From assembly GCF_051020955.1 (NCBI RefSeq), contig NC_135016.1:28429131-28493130 (forward strand): a DNA stretch of 64,000 nucleotides, in the 5' to 3' direction. The notes under the pieces were generated by a model. It had not been told where the DNA came from, searched no databases, and saw nothing but the letters and a program-made list of their open reading frames with translations. Shown piece by piece: positions 1 through 11,763 of this stretch. This DNA is from Megalopta genalis. Its lineage: Eukaryota > Arthropoda > Insecta > Hymenoptera > Halictidae. Positions within the stretch are counted from its first letter, which is position 1; every line of letters begins with the position of its first letter. The position numbers were made by a program, and so were the translations under genes.

Positions 1-1186
1 TCTTTTGCGTTTTATCGAGCTCCGAATGAACTCTGCCAACTTTCGTGATACTGAACCTGTCGATTTCTAAAAGCGTCTGACGCGTGTTGCTTTATAAATA
101 AATACAACATGCATTTATTATACTGTAGGTTTCGATTGAGTAGTCTATTTAATCATTCGTTACGGAAGAGTATTTATAATTTCAACGATTTTGAAATAAA
201 TAATATGAAATCAGTAAACAAAGTACGTTCGCGACGTTGGAACATGTTCCTCGCTTCTACGACACTGAACAGTCAAAAAACAAAACAAGCATTGCAAAAG
301 GGAAGTTAAAAAAAAATCTATCAACTTTGAAGACGTTTCGCTAATTTATCCAAATTCGCAGGCATACTTATGAACGATACTGTACGAAAACGGCGAGGAG
401 TGTGTCGCGTCGCGTCGCGTCGCGTCGGTCAGACGTATGCGCGCACGAGCCAAAGGGAATATCACCGGCTCCCATCTATGCGTGAAAAATGATGGTGATA
501 TATCAGGCAGGCCCGTCATTAATCATAGCTCGTGCCCGTGAGCATCGTCGTGCTGCGAAGTCCTTCGAGCGGAACCGTCGACGCCCGCCTGGGGAAAATC
601 ATCTCCGACTCGCTCCTCGCCGAAAAACGAGCCACTCGCTCTGCTCTGCTCGGTTCGGCTCTGCGAATCCCCAGACGAAACGACGCAGAATGGAATTCTC
701 GGCGGGCCTCGTCGCGGATTGACAAAGCCCGACGCGGCTAATCGAGTTCCCGGCTGCATCGGTCGGAAAGTTTTTCGCGACGGGGAGGGTCGCAGACCGT
801 CACGTCTGATGATAGCCCGGCGAGAGGAAAAGTGACTTTTTCGCGGAAAATTGTAGTTTCCGCGTAATCACATTTTCCAACATTTTCTTTTTTCGAGGAC
901 GAGGCTTTGACCGTGGGAAAAAGGATCTAATTTTCCGCAGGGCTAAGCCGATTTTATCGAGACTTTTAATTACACTGGATTTTGCACGCTTCTAGCATTT
1001 GTTGCAGCTTGTTTGTCCTCTGCCGCGGTTTGTATTCGTGTCGCCGTTTGGCGGCATGGAAATTGTGTATGTTATTCAAGATGTCCTTCTTAATTCGAAT
1101 CGCAGCTAATCCGCAATTTTTGTTAGCCGATCAGATTATATTCTCGCGTTTAGGGCGTCGATTTGTCGAAAACCAAATAACTAGTA
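1..1186. other. No gene seen; CpG-rich stretch
   Basis: AT-rich flanks surround a GC- and CpG-rich core at about 370-830. A short pentamer run (GTCGC, about five units) lies at 404-427. Several short open frames overlap on both strands at 489-760, as expected by chance in GC-rich DNA. None has a recognisable domain, and no splice-site pair frames them. Confidence 0.6.
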
Positions 1187-1400
1187 CAGTAATGTCTCCC
1201 TAACTGACGCACAAAGATGGACAATTTGGGAAGAGAAGATACGATTATTCGATCCTTGCAGCTCGCTTTTATGGTTGTTGACAATTCGTAACTATAAAAA
1301 CGAACCGCAAGAGTCGAATAATCGTATCTCCCCTTTCCAAATTGTCCATTTTTATGGACAATCTGGAACAAGACAAGCGTCAATTAGGAAGACATTACTG
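1187..1400. mobile_element. Palindromic MITE, CAGTAATGTCTCCC family, copy 1
   Basis: The copy begins CAGTAATGTCTCCCTAACTG and ends with the reverse complement, between TA dinucleotides at 1185-1186 and 1401-1402. Its two arms of about 100 bp are mutual reverse complements around a short centre (TTGTTGACAATTCG), so the whole element can fold into one hairpin. TA duplication and CAGT ends fit a nonautonomous Tc1/mariner-type element. Related copies occur at 4115, 7261, 14147 (tandem), 15402, 18265, 39366, 54897 and 57856. Confidence 0.9.
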
Positions 1401-1402
1401 TA

Positions 1403-3950
1403 GTTATTCAGACAAAATTTTGGAAACTTGTATTTTTATAGCACCTTTTACACCGAATCGAATTGTGTAGGCATTAATTTTCCAACTTCCATTTTTTATG
1501 GAAAAAATGATTAATTTGTGAAAAAATTATCGGAACGAAAAATCTATACGCAATTTCCTTCGATATCATGTACACAAACCACAGAAAATGTTTCAGTTTG
1601 AACATTTCATTTTTGATCGAGTTATTTTAATTTTAACGTTAATTGACTGCACTATAACTGCATTTCGAAGAATGTACACATTTTTTTTTTTGAAATTGTA
1701 TTTCTGTATAGCATTTTAATGTACCGTCATCGATGATTTCCATTTCTCAGCGGCAAGTCTAAATGTTTTTAAAGCGGGGGCACTGTAGATTTATAACGTT
1801 CGTTAAATCGGAAACGAACGTCATTTTTTCAGCAAGGTTTTTCAATGAACGCGATAACATTTCAGCAGTTGAGGTTCGCAAAAAATGCAATAACGCGCGT
1901 ATAAATGATGAAATTTTCAGGCGGCGCAGAACATTTCAGAGATTGTCCGGCGAGTTTTTCAATTGTCGATTCCCAATTTTCCGGACTGCACGGCGTGAAA
2001 AGCACCGCACGCGCATTCACTGAATATTCGCCGAGCATTTTGTTTATGTTTTAACATGGGGAATCAATTTGGCGATGTTATCTCCGTTTTTTTTTTCGCG
2101 GTACCGGCAAGCGGCCGCGGAGGTATGTGCAAATAAACTAATTAGCGGTCGGATAAACCAATTGCTCTCGAATTCGATAACCTAATTATTCAGTTTACAC
2201 CCGAAAAATGTTCGCACTGCTGGAGCTCTAAATTTAATGACGAGGAACGCGCGGATTCTATTACCGTCGATCATCGTTATTATTACAGATGTATCGATTA
2301 AAATATTAAACAATCACGAGGCGAAAACAATTTTACAAAGTTCCCGGTGCATATCTAACAATGGAAAATCCTGTTAATTAACATTTTTTGGACTCCAGTT
2401 GATTGCGAAGCAATTCTCGTTTCTACCACAAAAGCCGTTCGAAAATGTTGAAAAATACATTTCAGCATATCGTGTATTGCAATAAGCCATTCGATTAATC
2501 CGAATAACTTCAATTATAAAACTAATATTATTTACCCCCCAGTCGTATCCGCGTGGATCAATTGATTTATTTGAAAAAAAAGTAACGTTTCGCGAAAATA
2601 TGAAAATTGCATTTTGATATCACAAATAACACGACGGCGCACCAAACACGCGCACAATCTGTCGATAAAAATACTGCAGCCTCGCGGGAACGCGGTCTAT
2701 TAATTTTTATACCGACCGATACAATTTCATTTCCAATTTGATCGGGGAGGGGTGGGGGGCAAGCGGAGGAATAGGCATCGCTGGCCGATCGTTTTGAAAA
2801 CGCGTTCTCTCCGGGCGCAATTTATTAATATCCGGCTAGCGCGGAAGACATTAATATAATTTCCCTTAATGAACAAACGAGATATTTCGGTCCGCGGCGT
2901 TGCGGGCACGGTGAAAGGCCAATATTTACACCGCGACTCGCTGGTTATAATAAACAGTCGCGTTAAATGTTTACGTTGCCGACGGTAAAAAAGCGCGCTG
3001 CTCGTCAGAGTTGTCTTGTTGCGTGCTCGCGTAGTTGTCGCTTGTTGTCAACGAGCACCGATTTCATTGGCGGAGAGCCGATGACGCCTATCGCACGTTT
3101 GATTAACTCGAACGCATCGAAATTAACGCGCGACGCTTAACTATTAACGAGGTCCTCTCATTCCGTCGAGTATTAATACAAATTACAATGGAACAATTTT
3201 ACCCCGTCGACAAATTGTAGCGTCGCCCGGCCGGATTCGATGGATGATCAACTTGACGGCACAATTTGTCTGGGAGCTCGTTAAAATTTCACAAATGCTC
3301 ACGCTTCTTGGAAACGATCAAGCGCGGGCGCACGCCGTTGCTGTTCGCCGCAATTTTGACGATTAAATCGAGGTGGCCCGGCTGCCTCTTGTTTCCTTCG
3401 GACCAATCCGGATGCTCGCTTTCGAAAGAAAATCTCGATGACGCTTGGATTAGCAGAAATGAACCCGTTGCACTACTATACTGTAATTACAATTAATTTT
3501 CGCATTGCTACATTTTTGCGTATTTAATAAACCGCTAAAAATTCAAATTCAGCACGAGTAATCCACGAGTCCAGCACGGTCAATTTAAAAAATCGAGAAT
3601 GTATAATAAAATAAAGGTATGAAAATATCTGCTGTAGAGATCAGAAGAAATGTCTAGAATTCTAGATTTAAAATGTCTTCGAGCGCGAAGGATATGTAAC
3701 CCTCCATTTTTAGTTCGTATTTAGATTGTAATTCAGATTGCTGAACAAAAAAAATAAGACACTCTTTTTGTTCCCTATATAACCGGATTTAATTTCTCTC
3801 GCCAATCGGGACTAGATAAAATATTTTTGTATCAAGAAACAGTACCTTATAATTGAAGCGTGAATCAATTTCAGAACATAATGGCCACAGTTTCGAGCAC
3901 GAGACGAACATGAAAAAGCAGATTTTTTATGTAGAAATCGTTTCACGCAG
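1403..3950. other. No gene seen
   Basis: Mixed AT-rich DNA with a few GC-rich patches (2100-2130, 2900-3130). I see no domain-bearing frame, RNA gene or tandem array. The short open frames here are under 90 codons and unrecognised. Confidence 0.6.
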
Positions 3951-4110
3951 ACTATAATATTGTATAATAAGACTATAATAATAATAAGGCTATAATAAGA
4001 CTATAATAATAATAAGACTATAATAAGACTATAATAATAATAAGACTATAATAAGACTATAATAATAATAAGACTATAATAAGAGACTATAATATAATAT
4101 ATAATAATAA
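3951..4110. repeat. AT-rich minisatellite (ACTATAATAATAATAAG-type units)
   Basis: Imperfect tandem units of about 28-31 bp built from AGACTATAATAAG and ATAATAATA run continuously and end at the MITE starting at 4115. Confidence 0.85.
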
Positions 4111-4114
4111 ATGT

Positions 4115-4305
4115 ACAGTAAATTCTACCTAATTGACGATGAGATTCTGCACAAAAATGGACAATTTGGGAAGAGAAGACACGATTATTCGAGCCTTACG
4201 ATACGAGATACGATTATTCGAGCCTTGCAGCTCGTTTTTATAGTTACCGATTGTCAACAAGTGTAAAAACGAGCTGCGAGGATCGAATAATCGTATCTCT
4301 AGTTT
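4115..4305. mobile_element. Palindromic MITE, CAGTAATGTCTCCC family, degraded copy
   Basis: The left end (ACAGTAAATTCTACCTAATTG) and both arms are recognisable, including GATACGATTATTCGAGCCTTG repeated with a small internal duplication near 4190-4220. The right end is lost after CGTATCTCTAG. Confidence 0.75.
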
Positions 4306-4815
4306 GTTCCTGCAGAATTTGGACCGAAAGATTCATGACGGGCTGTACTCGCGATCGCTGCGCGATAGGTAAAACATTAAGAGCGAATAATCATTCACGG
4401 TATAATTAATAACGCGAGATCCTTTCAGCGGCTCCTGTGTCCTCCGCGTTGGTTAAAATCATTGGAACCGCTCGGATGCAATTAGCCGCGCTCCGGAGCG
4501 AGACAGAAAAGCGAGTGTGTATCTCGCGTATCGACGTTCCGCGTTCCATCGTTCGCGGACGACGGTAATGATACAATGCTCGCGTGTTGCGTCAATACGC
4601 GCGAGTACGCGTCAAAGTGCGTGCAAACTAAGCGTTCGCGCGCTCGCGCGCGCGTGCATATTGTCGATCGTTTGTATACATGCCGGTGGCGAGGGGAGAG
4701 TGTGAAAGAGCCGCGCGGAGTACAGACTGAAAATCAGGGAGGAAGAGTAAAGGTTTGTTCACATCGGAGGTGCGCGCGACGAGCGCGTCTTTGATCGGTG
4801 TTAGTGAAAACGGTG
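4306..4815. other. No gene seen; CpG-rich
   Basis: GC-rich DNA with a CG-alternating run near 4635-4655. Open frames at 4517-4794 are overlapping and compositionally driven. Confidence 0.5.
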
Positions 4816-5435
4816 TTAACCTTTTAGGTACGGCTGAATTCTGCGCGAGGCTATTTCTCTGAACTGCAGAGTCTGATGTGTACTGTACAGAGTCTGATAC
4901 TGTAAATGTCTCGCAATCCGGAAATGGCGGGTTCCTCGGATCATTTGAAGCAACTTCTTCCTTTACAAAAATGTTCTCCGAGGCACCGTTAACGAGTTAT
5001 TAACGAGAAACAGTGATCAATGAGAGGCGAGCTCAGCTGGCGCGAGGCGATCGAGCCAATGAGCGGAACTGGGCTTCGTGCGCTGGTTGGCTGGGCCGCC
5101 TCGCGTCAGCCGTACTCGATTCTTATTGGTCACTGTTTTTCGTTAATAACTCGTTAACGGTGCCTCGGAGAACATTTTTGTAAAGGAAGAAGTTGCTTCA
5201 AATGATCCGAGAAACCCGCCATTTCCGAATTGCGAGACATTTTTCGGACACCCTGTAGACTGTTGTGAATCGATGTGAAGACAAAAGAAGTGTGAAACAA
5301 TGCATATGAAAACGATTATTTGATTCAAACGATGAGCGAGTGAGCTACTAGAGCAAGCCACTATAGTGGCGCGTCGTCCAGAGAGATGACATCCGCGAAA
5401 GCCACTATAGTAGCGCGTCGTGCCTAAGAGGTTAA
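4816..5435. mobile_element. TTAA-bounded piggyBac-like element, family A (copy 1)
   Basis: TTAA occurs at both ends (4816-4819 and 5432-5435). The terminal repeats are TTAACCTTTTAGGTACG and, reversed, TTAACCTCTTAGGCACG. Near the right end are two spaced copies of the palindrome GCCACTATAGTGGC (one with a substitution); near the left end CAGAGTCTGAT is repeated. It has no transposase frame. TTAA duplication and CCTTTT-type ends are hallmarks of piggyBac-class elements. A CAGGGTGTCCC snap-back MITE (4904-5255) is nested at the same internal position as in copy 2 (8294-9000), so that insertion predates the spread of this subfamily. Confidence 0.8.
4904..5255. mobile_element. Snap-back MITE, CAGGGTGTCCC family, left end truncated
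   Basis: Arms of about 120 bp (ATGTCTCGCAATCCGGAAAT ... and its reverse complement) flank a GC-rich centre containing GGCGCGAGGCGATCGAGCC. The right end is GGACACCCTG; the left CAGGGTGTCCC is missing. The complete form is at 33167-33544. Confidence 0.85.
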
Positions 5436-6603
5436 CACGGTGTCGAATCATGATGCAACTGATCAGCATCCGCAATCTAGTAATAACTAAAGAGTTATAG
5501 ACATAGACTGTGAATTTGTATGCGTTCGTGGCACGTGTGAATTTGTTCAAATAAAAACCACATTTCTATCTCACTTTATGCCAAGAAATTTTCCGATCGA
5601 CGAAATCGATTTCTCTTTGATCTAGCTCGTATGAAATAATCGACCAAAGAGTTTCTCCTTTATTCCAGCTCGTATGAAATAATCTCCGTAAACAGGAATT
5701 CGCGTTTTCCTCTTGAAATCACCTTGCCGCAACACCGAACAATTTTCTTCCTTGCGTTGTCCGAATGGATGCGAGGCGCGTGTGGACGGAGCTTAACGCA
5801 AGGCGCGAAATAACAGAGAAACAGGGAACAAGGGTGCGTGGGAGCAAACAAAGAAGCATCGAAACAAATATGCTCCGAAAAGAAGACAATGCGCGGGGAG
5901 AGAAAGGGTGAAGGAGCGAGAAGAGTGGAAAGCGTCGATGCGATTGTAAACGAGCAGGCGGCCGGATCTCCGCTCAATTTATTCGATATCCTTGTTACGT
6001 AACATCCGACGCAGTTCTGTCGCATAATACCTCCCGCGAAATCCTGCAGATTACTTCGCAGAAGACCCAATAAAAAGAGAACCGCCGCGCCTCCCCGTTT
6101 AGGAGGTCCTCGACCGTGATCTTTTCCCTTCGGATCGGATGGACTGGCCCGTGAATGAGGCTTAAGTGCCATCGCGAGTAACGATGCCCACTTAAAAATC
6201 GTGATTTGCACATTCGACCCCACGATTTCGACGAGACGGGCCGGGCCGGGCCGATCTCTTCCTTCCTTGTGTCACCGTTTTCATACTTAAGCGCGACACA
6301 CGTGGCAAACGGCGCACGTGCCACCTGGGACGCGGTACCCGCTGAGCTATTCACTATTTTAATGAGTAATCTTATGCTGGAAACGATTCGTACGGCCCGA
6401 TGAACAAGATCCATGCCCGGAGATGATAATTAAAATTCTGGAGAGATCCGGTATTAAAATCTGACGTAGAATCGGGTAGGGTAAGTGCTGGCGACAAGAT
6501 TAATTTAGCGGTCCAATCGTTTCGACAGTGGCGCATTCTTCGCTTGCGGAATTATTTAATTAAGTTGTTTAGTTTTCCTTTTGATTGGCTTATTGTCGCA
6601 ACT
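5436..6603. other. No gene seen
   Basis: Overlapping frames of 139 and 187 codons lie on the minus strand at 5660-6414, but they have no recognisable domain, share the same GC-rich DNA in different frames and lack splice or start context. A pyrimidine/purine-rich patch lies at 5880-5930. Confidence 0.5.
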
Positions 6604-6775
6604 AGAACTGCGGATCCTTATGCAAAATAAAAATGTTCCGGGACACATATCGCAAGAAACGGAAATGAAATAAAAATAAATCGTTTCTTTTCATAATTTT
6701 GATTTCTTACGTCTTCAGAATTTTATATTTCAGCTACTCATTTTTTTGCCGTGAATGCATAAAATCCGCAATTCT
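6604..6775. mobile_element. MITE, CTAGACTGCGGATT family, copy 1
   Basis: The ends are AGAACTGCGGATCCTTATGC and, in reverse, GAATTGCGGATTTTATGC. The AT-rich middle has no coding capacity. An inverted copy of the whole segment is at 39836-40008. Confidence 0.75.
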
Positions 6776-6809
6776 CAAATGAGCGAAAACAAATAAATGA
6801 AATTACATT

Positions 6810-6814
<5 letters not shown>

Positions 6815-6870
<56 letters not shown>
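6815..6870. repeat. (CT)n microsatellite
   Basis: Uninterrupted CT dinucleotides over 56 bp. The homologous inverted segment near 39761-39795 carries a shorter (CT)n at the matching place. Confidence 0.98.
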
Positions 6871-6872
<2 letters not shown>

Positions 6873-7004
6873 AATTATGGACGACAGTATGGCTCAGATA
6901 AAAAAGTTACGAGAGTTTTTCATTTTTATTGTCACTTAAAGTAATAAGAAAATTAAAAAGAAGCATTTTAGTCATTGTACAGTAGACGATCGTCTAGATT
7001 ATCG

Positions 7005-7220
7005 TTAAACACTAAACATACCGCGGTCAAAGTGACCGCTTTCTTATTTTGCAATTCTGCAAAGTTCCGAGACTCTTTCGTGGAAAACGCTTGAATAAGT
7101 TATATTATTGGAGCAAGTTTTATAATAAAAACTTTACAAAATCTAAATAAATTCGGTCTTCCCACTTTTGTGAAGCAGTACATGCCAGTTAGTATTACTG
7201 CTTGGAAGGTTCAGTGTTAA
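7005..7220. mobile_element. TTAA-bounded piggyBac-like MITE, family B
   Basis: TTAA lies at 7005-7008 and 7217-7220. The ends are TTAAACACTAAACATACC and, reversed, TTAACACTGAACCTTCC. A subterminal inverted repeat GCGGTCA-AAG-TGACCGC lies at 7023-7039. The element interrupts a segment whose inverted relative (39366-40008) lacks it, which supports insertion as a unit. Confidence 0.7.
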
Positions 7221-7260
7221 AGAAAAATTCAAATCGTTTGATCGAGTCTAAAAACAGTTA

Positions 7261-7476
7261 CAGTAATGTCTCCCTAACTGACACTCAGATTGTACACAAA
7301 AATGGACAATTTGGGAAGAGGAGATTCGATTATTCGAGCCTTGCAGCTTGTTTTTATAGTTGTTGACAATCGATAACCATAAAAAACGAGCCACAAGGCT
7401 CGAACAATCGCATCTCCTCTTCCAAAATTGTCCATTTTTGTGGACAATCCGAGCGTCAATTAGAGAGACATTACTG
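7261..7476. mobile_element. Palindromic MITE, CAGTAATGTCTCCC family
   Basis: Full-length copy with TA on both sides (7259-7260, 7477-7478) and arms of about 100 bp. It lies 8 bp from a TTAA element starting at 7486. Confidence 0.92.
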
Positions 7477-7589
7477 TATTGCGTTTTAACCCTTTCGGTA
7501 CGATCGCCGGATATATCCGGCATCCATCTGATGACCGGTATGGACGAGTACCGAATACAACTGGCATCCACGTGAGCCATATTTCTGAC

Positions 7590-8251
7590 ATATAAGCCGT
7601 TTATTTTGAAAGTGGCATAAGTCACTTTGTTTTGAAGTCGATATATTTAAGGGTTTGCGTTTTAACACGTTTAAAAATATGGATGCTAACTTTCGAGAAG
7701 ATTTACTTGTATTTGTTAACTCAGGATACTGATATTTTTCTCAGTATAAATAATTTTGTATAAACATTAAAAAATCACCACTTTTCATTACGGTAAAGTG
7801 ACTTATGCAACTTTCAAAATAAACGGCTTATATTAGAAATTATTCTAATAACTGTTTGAATCCCAATCAGCGCGATCGCGCTGTTCAGATCTTGTGTCGC
7901 GATCAAACTTTAGTGACGCGCGTACATCGCATAGCTGCTTTTTTTCATTTTTTTCCTTTTTGTTTTGTTTGTCAATCTTGACGAGCGCTATCGTGCCGCT
8001 TGATTCTCTTATCAATCAATTAAGACAAGCGCGCTATCACGTTGTTCGGCATTCTTCGACCGTGTTTTCTGAATAATCCCTGGGACTCAAACGGATAAAG
8101 TCTTTTCTTACAAGGATTCCGAAAAACAGCTACATGTACAATTGCCGTTTGATCTGAATTGATTTAAAAAGTTTCAGGTTACATTTTTGTTTGAAACTTG
8201 CTCATAGATTTGAACATATTGTAGGCCCTCTACAGAATGTTTACAGGAAAC
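7590..8251 (+). mobile_element. TIR element with ATATGAGCCGTTTATT ends, truncated copy
   Basis: It starts ATATAAGCCGTTTATTTTG. Its first 245 bp (7590-7834) form a self-contained unit ending CAAAATAAACGGCTTATAT. The next 417 bp are unique and end at GAATGTTTACAGG. The fuller inverted copy is 62380-63141. A shared frame ending in RHSSTVFSE (7894-8076) occurs in both copies, but its start is not conserved and I do not regard it as a gene. Confidence 0.8.
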
Positions 8252-8293
8252 AAAAGATTTAGAAACGGATTAAGCACATTTATTACTTAACGC

Positions 8294-9000
8294 TTAACCT
8301 TTTAGGCACGACGCGCCACTATAGTGGCTTTCGCGGATGTCATCTTTCTGGACGATGCGCCACTATAGTGGCTTGCTCTAGTAGCTCACTCGCTCATCGT
8401 TTGAATCAAATAATCGTCTTCATATGCATTGTTTCACACTTCTTTTGTCTTCACATCGATTTACAACAGTCTACAGGGTGTCCCAAAAATGTCTCGCAAA
8501 CCGGAAATGAGAAGTTTCTGGGATCATTTGAAGTAACTTTTTCCTTAGCTAAAATGCAACCCGTGGCTTTGTTTACGAATTATTAACGAAAAACACTGAC
8601 CAATGAGAGGCGAGCTCACCTAGCGCTAGGTGTCCGAACTAATCGGCGGAACTGGGATTCGACCGCTCGACCGCTGGCGCCGTTGGCTCACGCGAGCTTA
8701 GCTGGCGCGAGGCGACCGAGCCAACTAGCAGTCGCTCATTGGCTCGGCCGCCTTGCGCTAGCATATCTCACCTCTCATTGGTCACTGTTTTTCGTTAATA
8801 ACTCGTTAACGGTGCCTCGGAGAAAATTTTTGTAAAGGAAAAAGTTGCTTCAAATGGCCTGAGGAACCCGCCACTTTCGGATTGCGAGACATTTTTGGGA
8901 CACCTTGTATATACAGTATCAGACTCTGTACGGTACACATCAGACTCTGCCGTCCAGAGAAACAGCCTCGCGCAGAATTCAGCCGTACCTAAAAAGTTAA
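8294..9000. mobile_element. TTAA-bounded piggyBac-like element, family A (copy 2)
   Basis: TTAA lies at 8294-8297 and 8997-9000. Ends TTAACCTTTTAGGCACG and, reversed, TTAACTTTTTAGGTACGG. Two exact copies of the 14-bp palindrome GCCACTATAGTGGC lie at 8315-8328 and 8359-8372. It is the inverted-orientation relative of 4816-5435 and carries the same nested snap-back MITE. Confidence 0.85.
8474..8907. mobile_element. Snap-back MITE, CAGGGTGTCCC family
   Basis: It begins CAGGGTGTCCCAAAAATG and ends with a one-base variant (GGGACACCTTG). Arms of about 110 bp flank a GC-rich centre with repeated GGCGCGAGGCGACCGAGCC-type words. Flanking TA is present. Confidence 0.88.
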
Positions 9001-9113
9001 GAAAATCTTCGTAAAAAAGTAGACCGACCCTGTGCTGTGCGTGCATTTTCGGCGCGGCACCCCGTACAGTGGGAGTGTCACGGCGGACAGCGCGCTCGTA
9101 CCGAAAGGGTTAA

Positions 9114-10721
9114 AAGATTTACGAACACTTTCGCGAGCCACTGTATGTATATCCAAAAAACGAGACGTCCAAGGACCGATTCGACCAACTAAGACGACAG
9201 AACACAGAGAAACGCAGAGTCGGTTCAACGGATGACTGACGGATTACTCGCGGGCAAGCCGCAAATCCCGCGAAGATGTAACGAAACTCTCGAGCGTGCG
9301 TGTAACGTGTAATGTGTGCAACGGTTTTGCCGGGAGGTTGGTCGGGGACGTCAGTCATCCACGTCTGATCGCGATGAGCGCAGCGAGAGAGCCGGCGTGT
9401 TCCGGCGCGGCGTCGAGTCGAGTCGGTAGTCACGAGCTAAACGTAATAATTGCGATCAATACCGGCGATTTCTGCCACGCGCGGATTTCACGCGACACGA
9501 TAGGGACAATCTCGGCTGACGGCGGAAGACAATCGTTTTGCGGAAAATCGAGCAGCCACGAAACGACGGGAGCCGACCACCCCGAACGAACGGGATCCAG
9601 ACGAACCGGCGCTGGATAAAAGAAGAAGAAAAACACCGACAGAGACAGCTCGTGCGGGGGAGAGCCGGCGAAACACGCGACATGTCTATCGATTCAGCCA
9701 CGGGCTTGGATCCCTGTTGCACGTACACTACCCCTAGAAAGTTTCCAGACAATCCTGGATTTCGAGGATTTCCTCTGTCGGTCGAACCGAGGCTCCCGCG
9801 TCGATCAATGTTGCTGTTGCGTCCAATTTCTTAGGTGTTAATCGAGCTTGACGATTAAACCGATCGATCCGCGTTGCTTTATGAGAATGACACGGTTGAA
9901 TTCAGTTAGACCTTCCGTCATTTTTATTGTGACTTAAGCTTGAATAAAGGAAATAAATCGTTGCTTAAGAAGAAGTGTTCTTAATTTCAGCAGTTTCAAA
10001 ATACAAAATGCGAGACCGGCCATGTTGATCGGCTGAATTTCTGTTAAAATTGTCGAGAGTATACGTGCTATTTCGTACAAAATGATTGAATAGATTTCTT
10101 AATCGGAGCAATTAACACATTACAGGGGCAACACAACGAATTATATTGCAATAAAAATGCTAAAAGATTTCAATAAATACAGTCTTTTCATGGTTATCAA
10201 GTTCGATGCACGTTCGATGTTTTTCAGGCTCGATTTAGCTAGTTAAACTTTGTTAATGATTTATACAGTGTTAGAATTTAGTCTGAGGATCTGTTATTAA
10301 AACGTGGAGTAGTATAATCGACAGATCTAGATTTCCGGTTTATTATTACTTAATACGTCTGCTAGAAACGTCACTAGCATACAAAATGATATTTATTAAA
10401 TTTTTCTTATTAAATACATCGTATGCTCTTATAAAATACGATCAAAATGTCGTGAAAGAGAAGCTCTATAAATTCTCTAAATATCATGCCGTGTTACAAT
10501 TTTCACTAATTCTATTCACAATTGTGTTCACGATAATTTATATTCACAAAATTCATTCGACGTTTTTTTACGCGAAATAAAAAAATCGTGGTCGTCGCGC
10601 ACGCGTGATAATGATAAAAATCAAAATTCCTTCAAGAACCGTCCCGCTGTAGAAGGAATGATAAACTGCCTCGAATTCGCCGAAAATGCCGATCGTTTCG
10701 CCGCTTTAGTGCGTCGTTCTA
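9114..10721. other. No gene seen; CpG-rich 9114-9840, then AT-rich
   Basis: GC-rich DNA (9220-9720) holds several overlapping frames of 60-107 codons on both strands with no recognisable domain. From 9840 the sequence is AT-rich and featureless. A 64-codon AT-rich frame at 10386 encodes mostly I, F, K and Y residues and looks incidental. Confidence 0.5.
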
Positions 10722-11252
10722 TTGGGTTGGCAACTAAGTAATTACCGATTTCAGTTATAGATGTCTCTCACTCCCATTTTTATGATATTCGTAAATGTTA
10801 TATTATAAAGTTGTTATTATTATTATTATTATGTTATTTTTTATTATCCGTGAATGTTAGCAACTGGACAAATTGAATGCAGCGGTCAAGGAAAAGCCGC
10901 ACACGTCTTTGTCCACTCGGCAAAAATTGATGGGTATTGGTTGGAAATTGATGTTACACCCACGATATAGCTCTGATCTCGCGCCTTCGGATTACCACTT
11001 ATTTCGATCCCTGGACAACTCCCTTCGTGGTAAAACTTTGAATGATGATGACGCTGTAAAATCTCACTTAACTCAGTTTTTGGCCGAAAAGGATCAGACT
11101 TTCTACGAGCGTGGAATTTTCAAGTTGTCAGAGAGGTGGCAAAAGGTCATCGAACGAAATGGAAAATACGTTACAGATTAAACTTCGTTCCAAGTAAAAA
11201 AGAATTTTTTATTTCATTGAACGAATCGGCAATTACTTAGTTGCCAACCCAA
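10722..11252 (+). mobile_element. Internally deleted mariner element
   Basis: The inverted terminal repeats are TTGGGTTGGCAACTAAGTAA at 10722 and its reverse complement ending at 11252, flanked by TA duplications (10720-10721, 11253-11254). At 531 bp it is under half of the roughly 1.3 kb usual for mariner. It keeps both ends and the C-terminal part of the transposase gene, so it could be mobilised only in trans. Confidence 0.95.
10861..11181 (+). pseudogene. Mariner transposase, C-terminal remnant
   Basis: The readable frame begins QLDKLNAAVKEK and runs to a stop at 11181. It has no ATG at its start and is preceded by a stop. It contains SSDLAPSDYHLF, which holds the third catalytic aspartate of the D,D34D mariner triad, and the family's C-terminal block ending RNGKYVTD. 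The second catalytic motif (DNARPH) is reduced to PH directly after KEK, so the second aspartate is lost. The N-terminal DNA-binding domain is absent. A transposase of about 345 residues has shrunk to about 106. It cannot be active. Confidence 0.93.
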
Positions 11253-11254
11253 TA

Positions 11255-11763
11255 GCATCGCGAAGCAGAAACGGGCGACAACGTTCGCCCGTCCACCTGT
11301 CTCGGCTCGCGAATCGTCCCCGAACTTTCTGCGGGTAGTGTAGGTCGACCGACTTGGCGTATTATTCTCCGCTTACCCTCTCCCCCGGGGACCTCGTCGG
11401 TAAAGAATACGGGAACACGACCTGAAATCGCTCGCGTGCCGCATGAATCATCATTCATTTCGTGTTACGCGAGCTGACGCACGCGTCGGTGTTCTACATC
11501 CGCGGGTGGCCGACGGCTTTGCGTCGGTGTATACACCCCCGGCAACGACGTCGTGCCGGTGGACGCGGGACTTTTATCTGTGGAATCGGTTTACATGACC
11601 GGCATCTGATAAGCCCCTACCAAACACAGTGGGATACCCCTTATTTACTTCGTTTTTACTTCGGCGAAACGCTCCACCTTCCTCCGGCCGTTCCCGGCTT
11701 CAATTCTCTCGTCCATCTGCTCGGCCGTTCACGACTCAGCCCGATTCACCCTCGCCGAGGATA
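11255..11763. other. No gene seen; GC-rich
   Basis: Short overlapping frames on both strands (11237-11764), none recognised. Confidence 0.5.

Larger units (their letters stand above)
7486..9113. mobile_element. TTAA-bounded piggyBac-like element, family C, with nested insertions
   Basis: The ends are perfect 18-bp inverted repeats (TTAACCCTTTCGGTACGA at both sides), with TTAA at 7486-7489 and 9110-9113. A 16-bp perfect palindrome GCCGGATATATCCGGC lies at 7506-7521, just inside the left end. The interior is mostly later arrivals: the TIR element at 7590-8251 and the family A element at 8294-9000. The original element would have been only a few hundred bases. No transposase frame is visible. 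The terminal sequence and TTAA target are piggyBac-like; assignment is by these ends only. Confidence 0.82.

Noticed and set aside
5660..6414. Minus-strand frames of 187 and 139 codons
   Set aside because: Overlapping registers in GC-rich DNA with no recognisable content or splice context.
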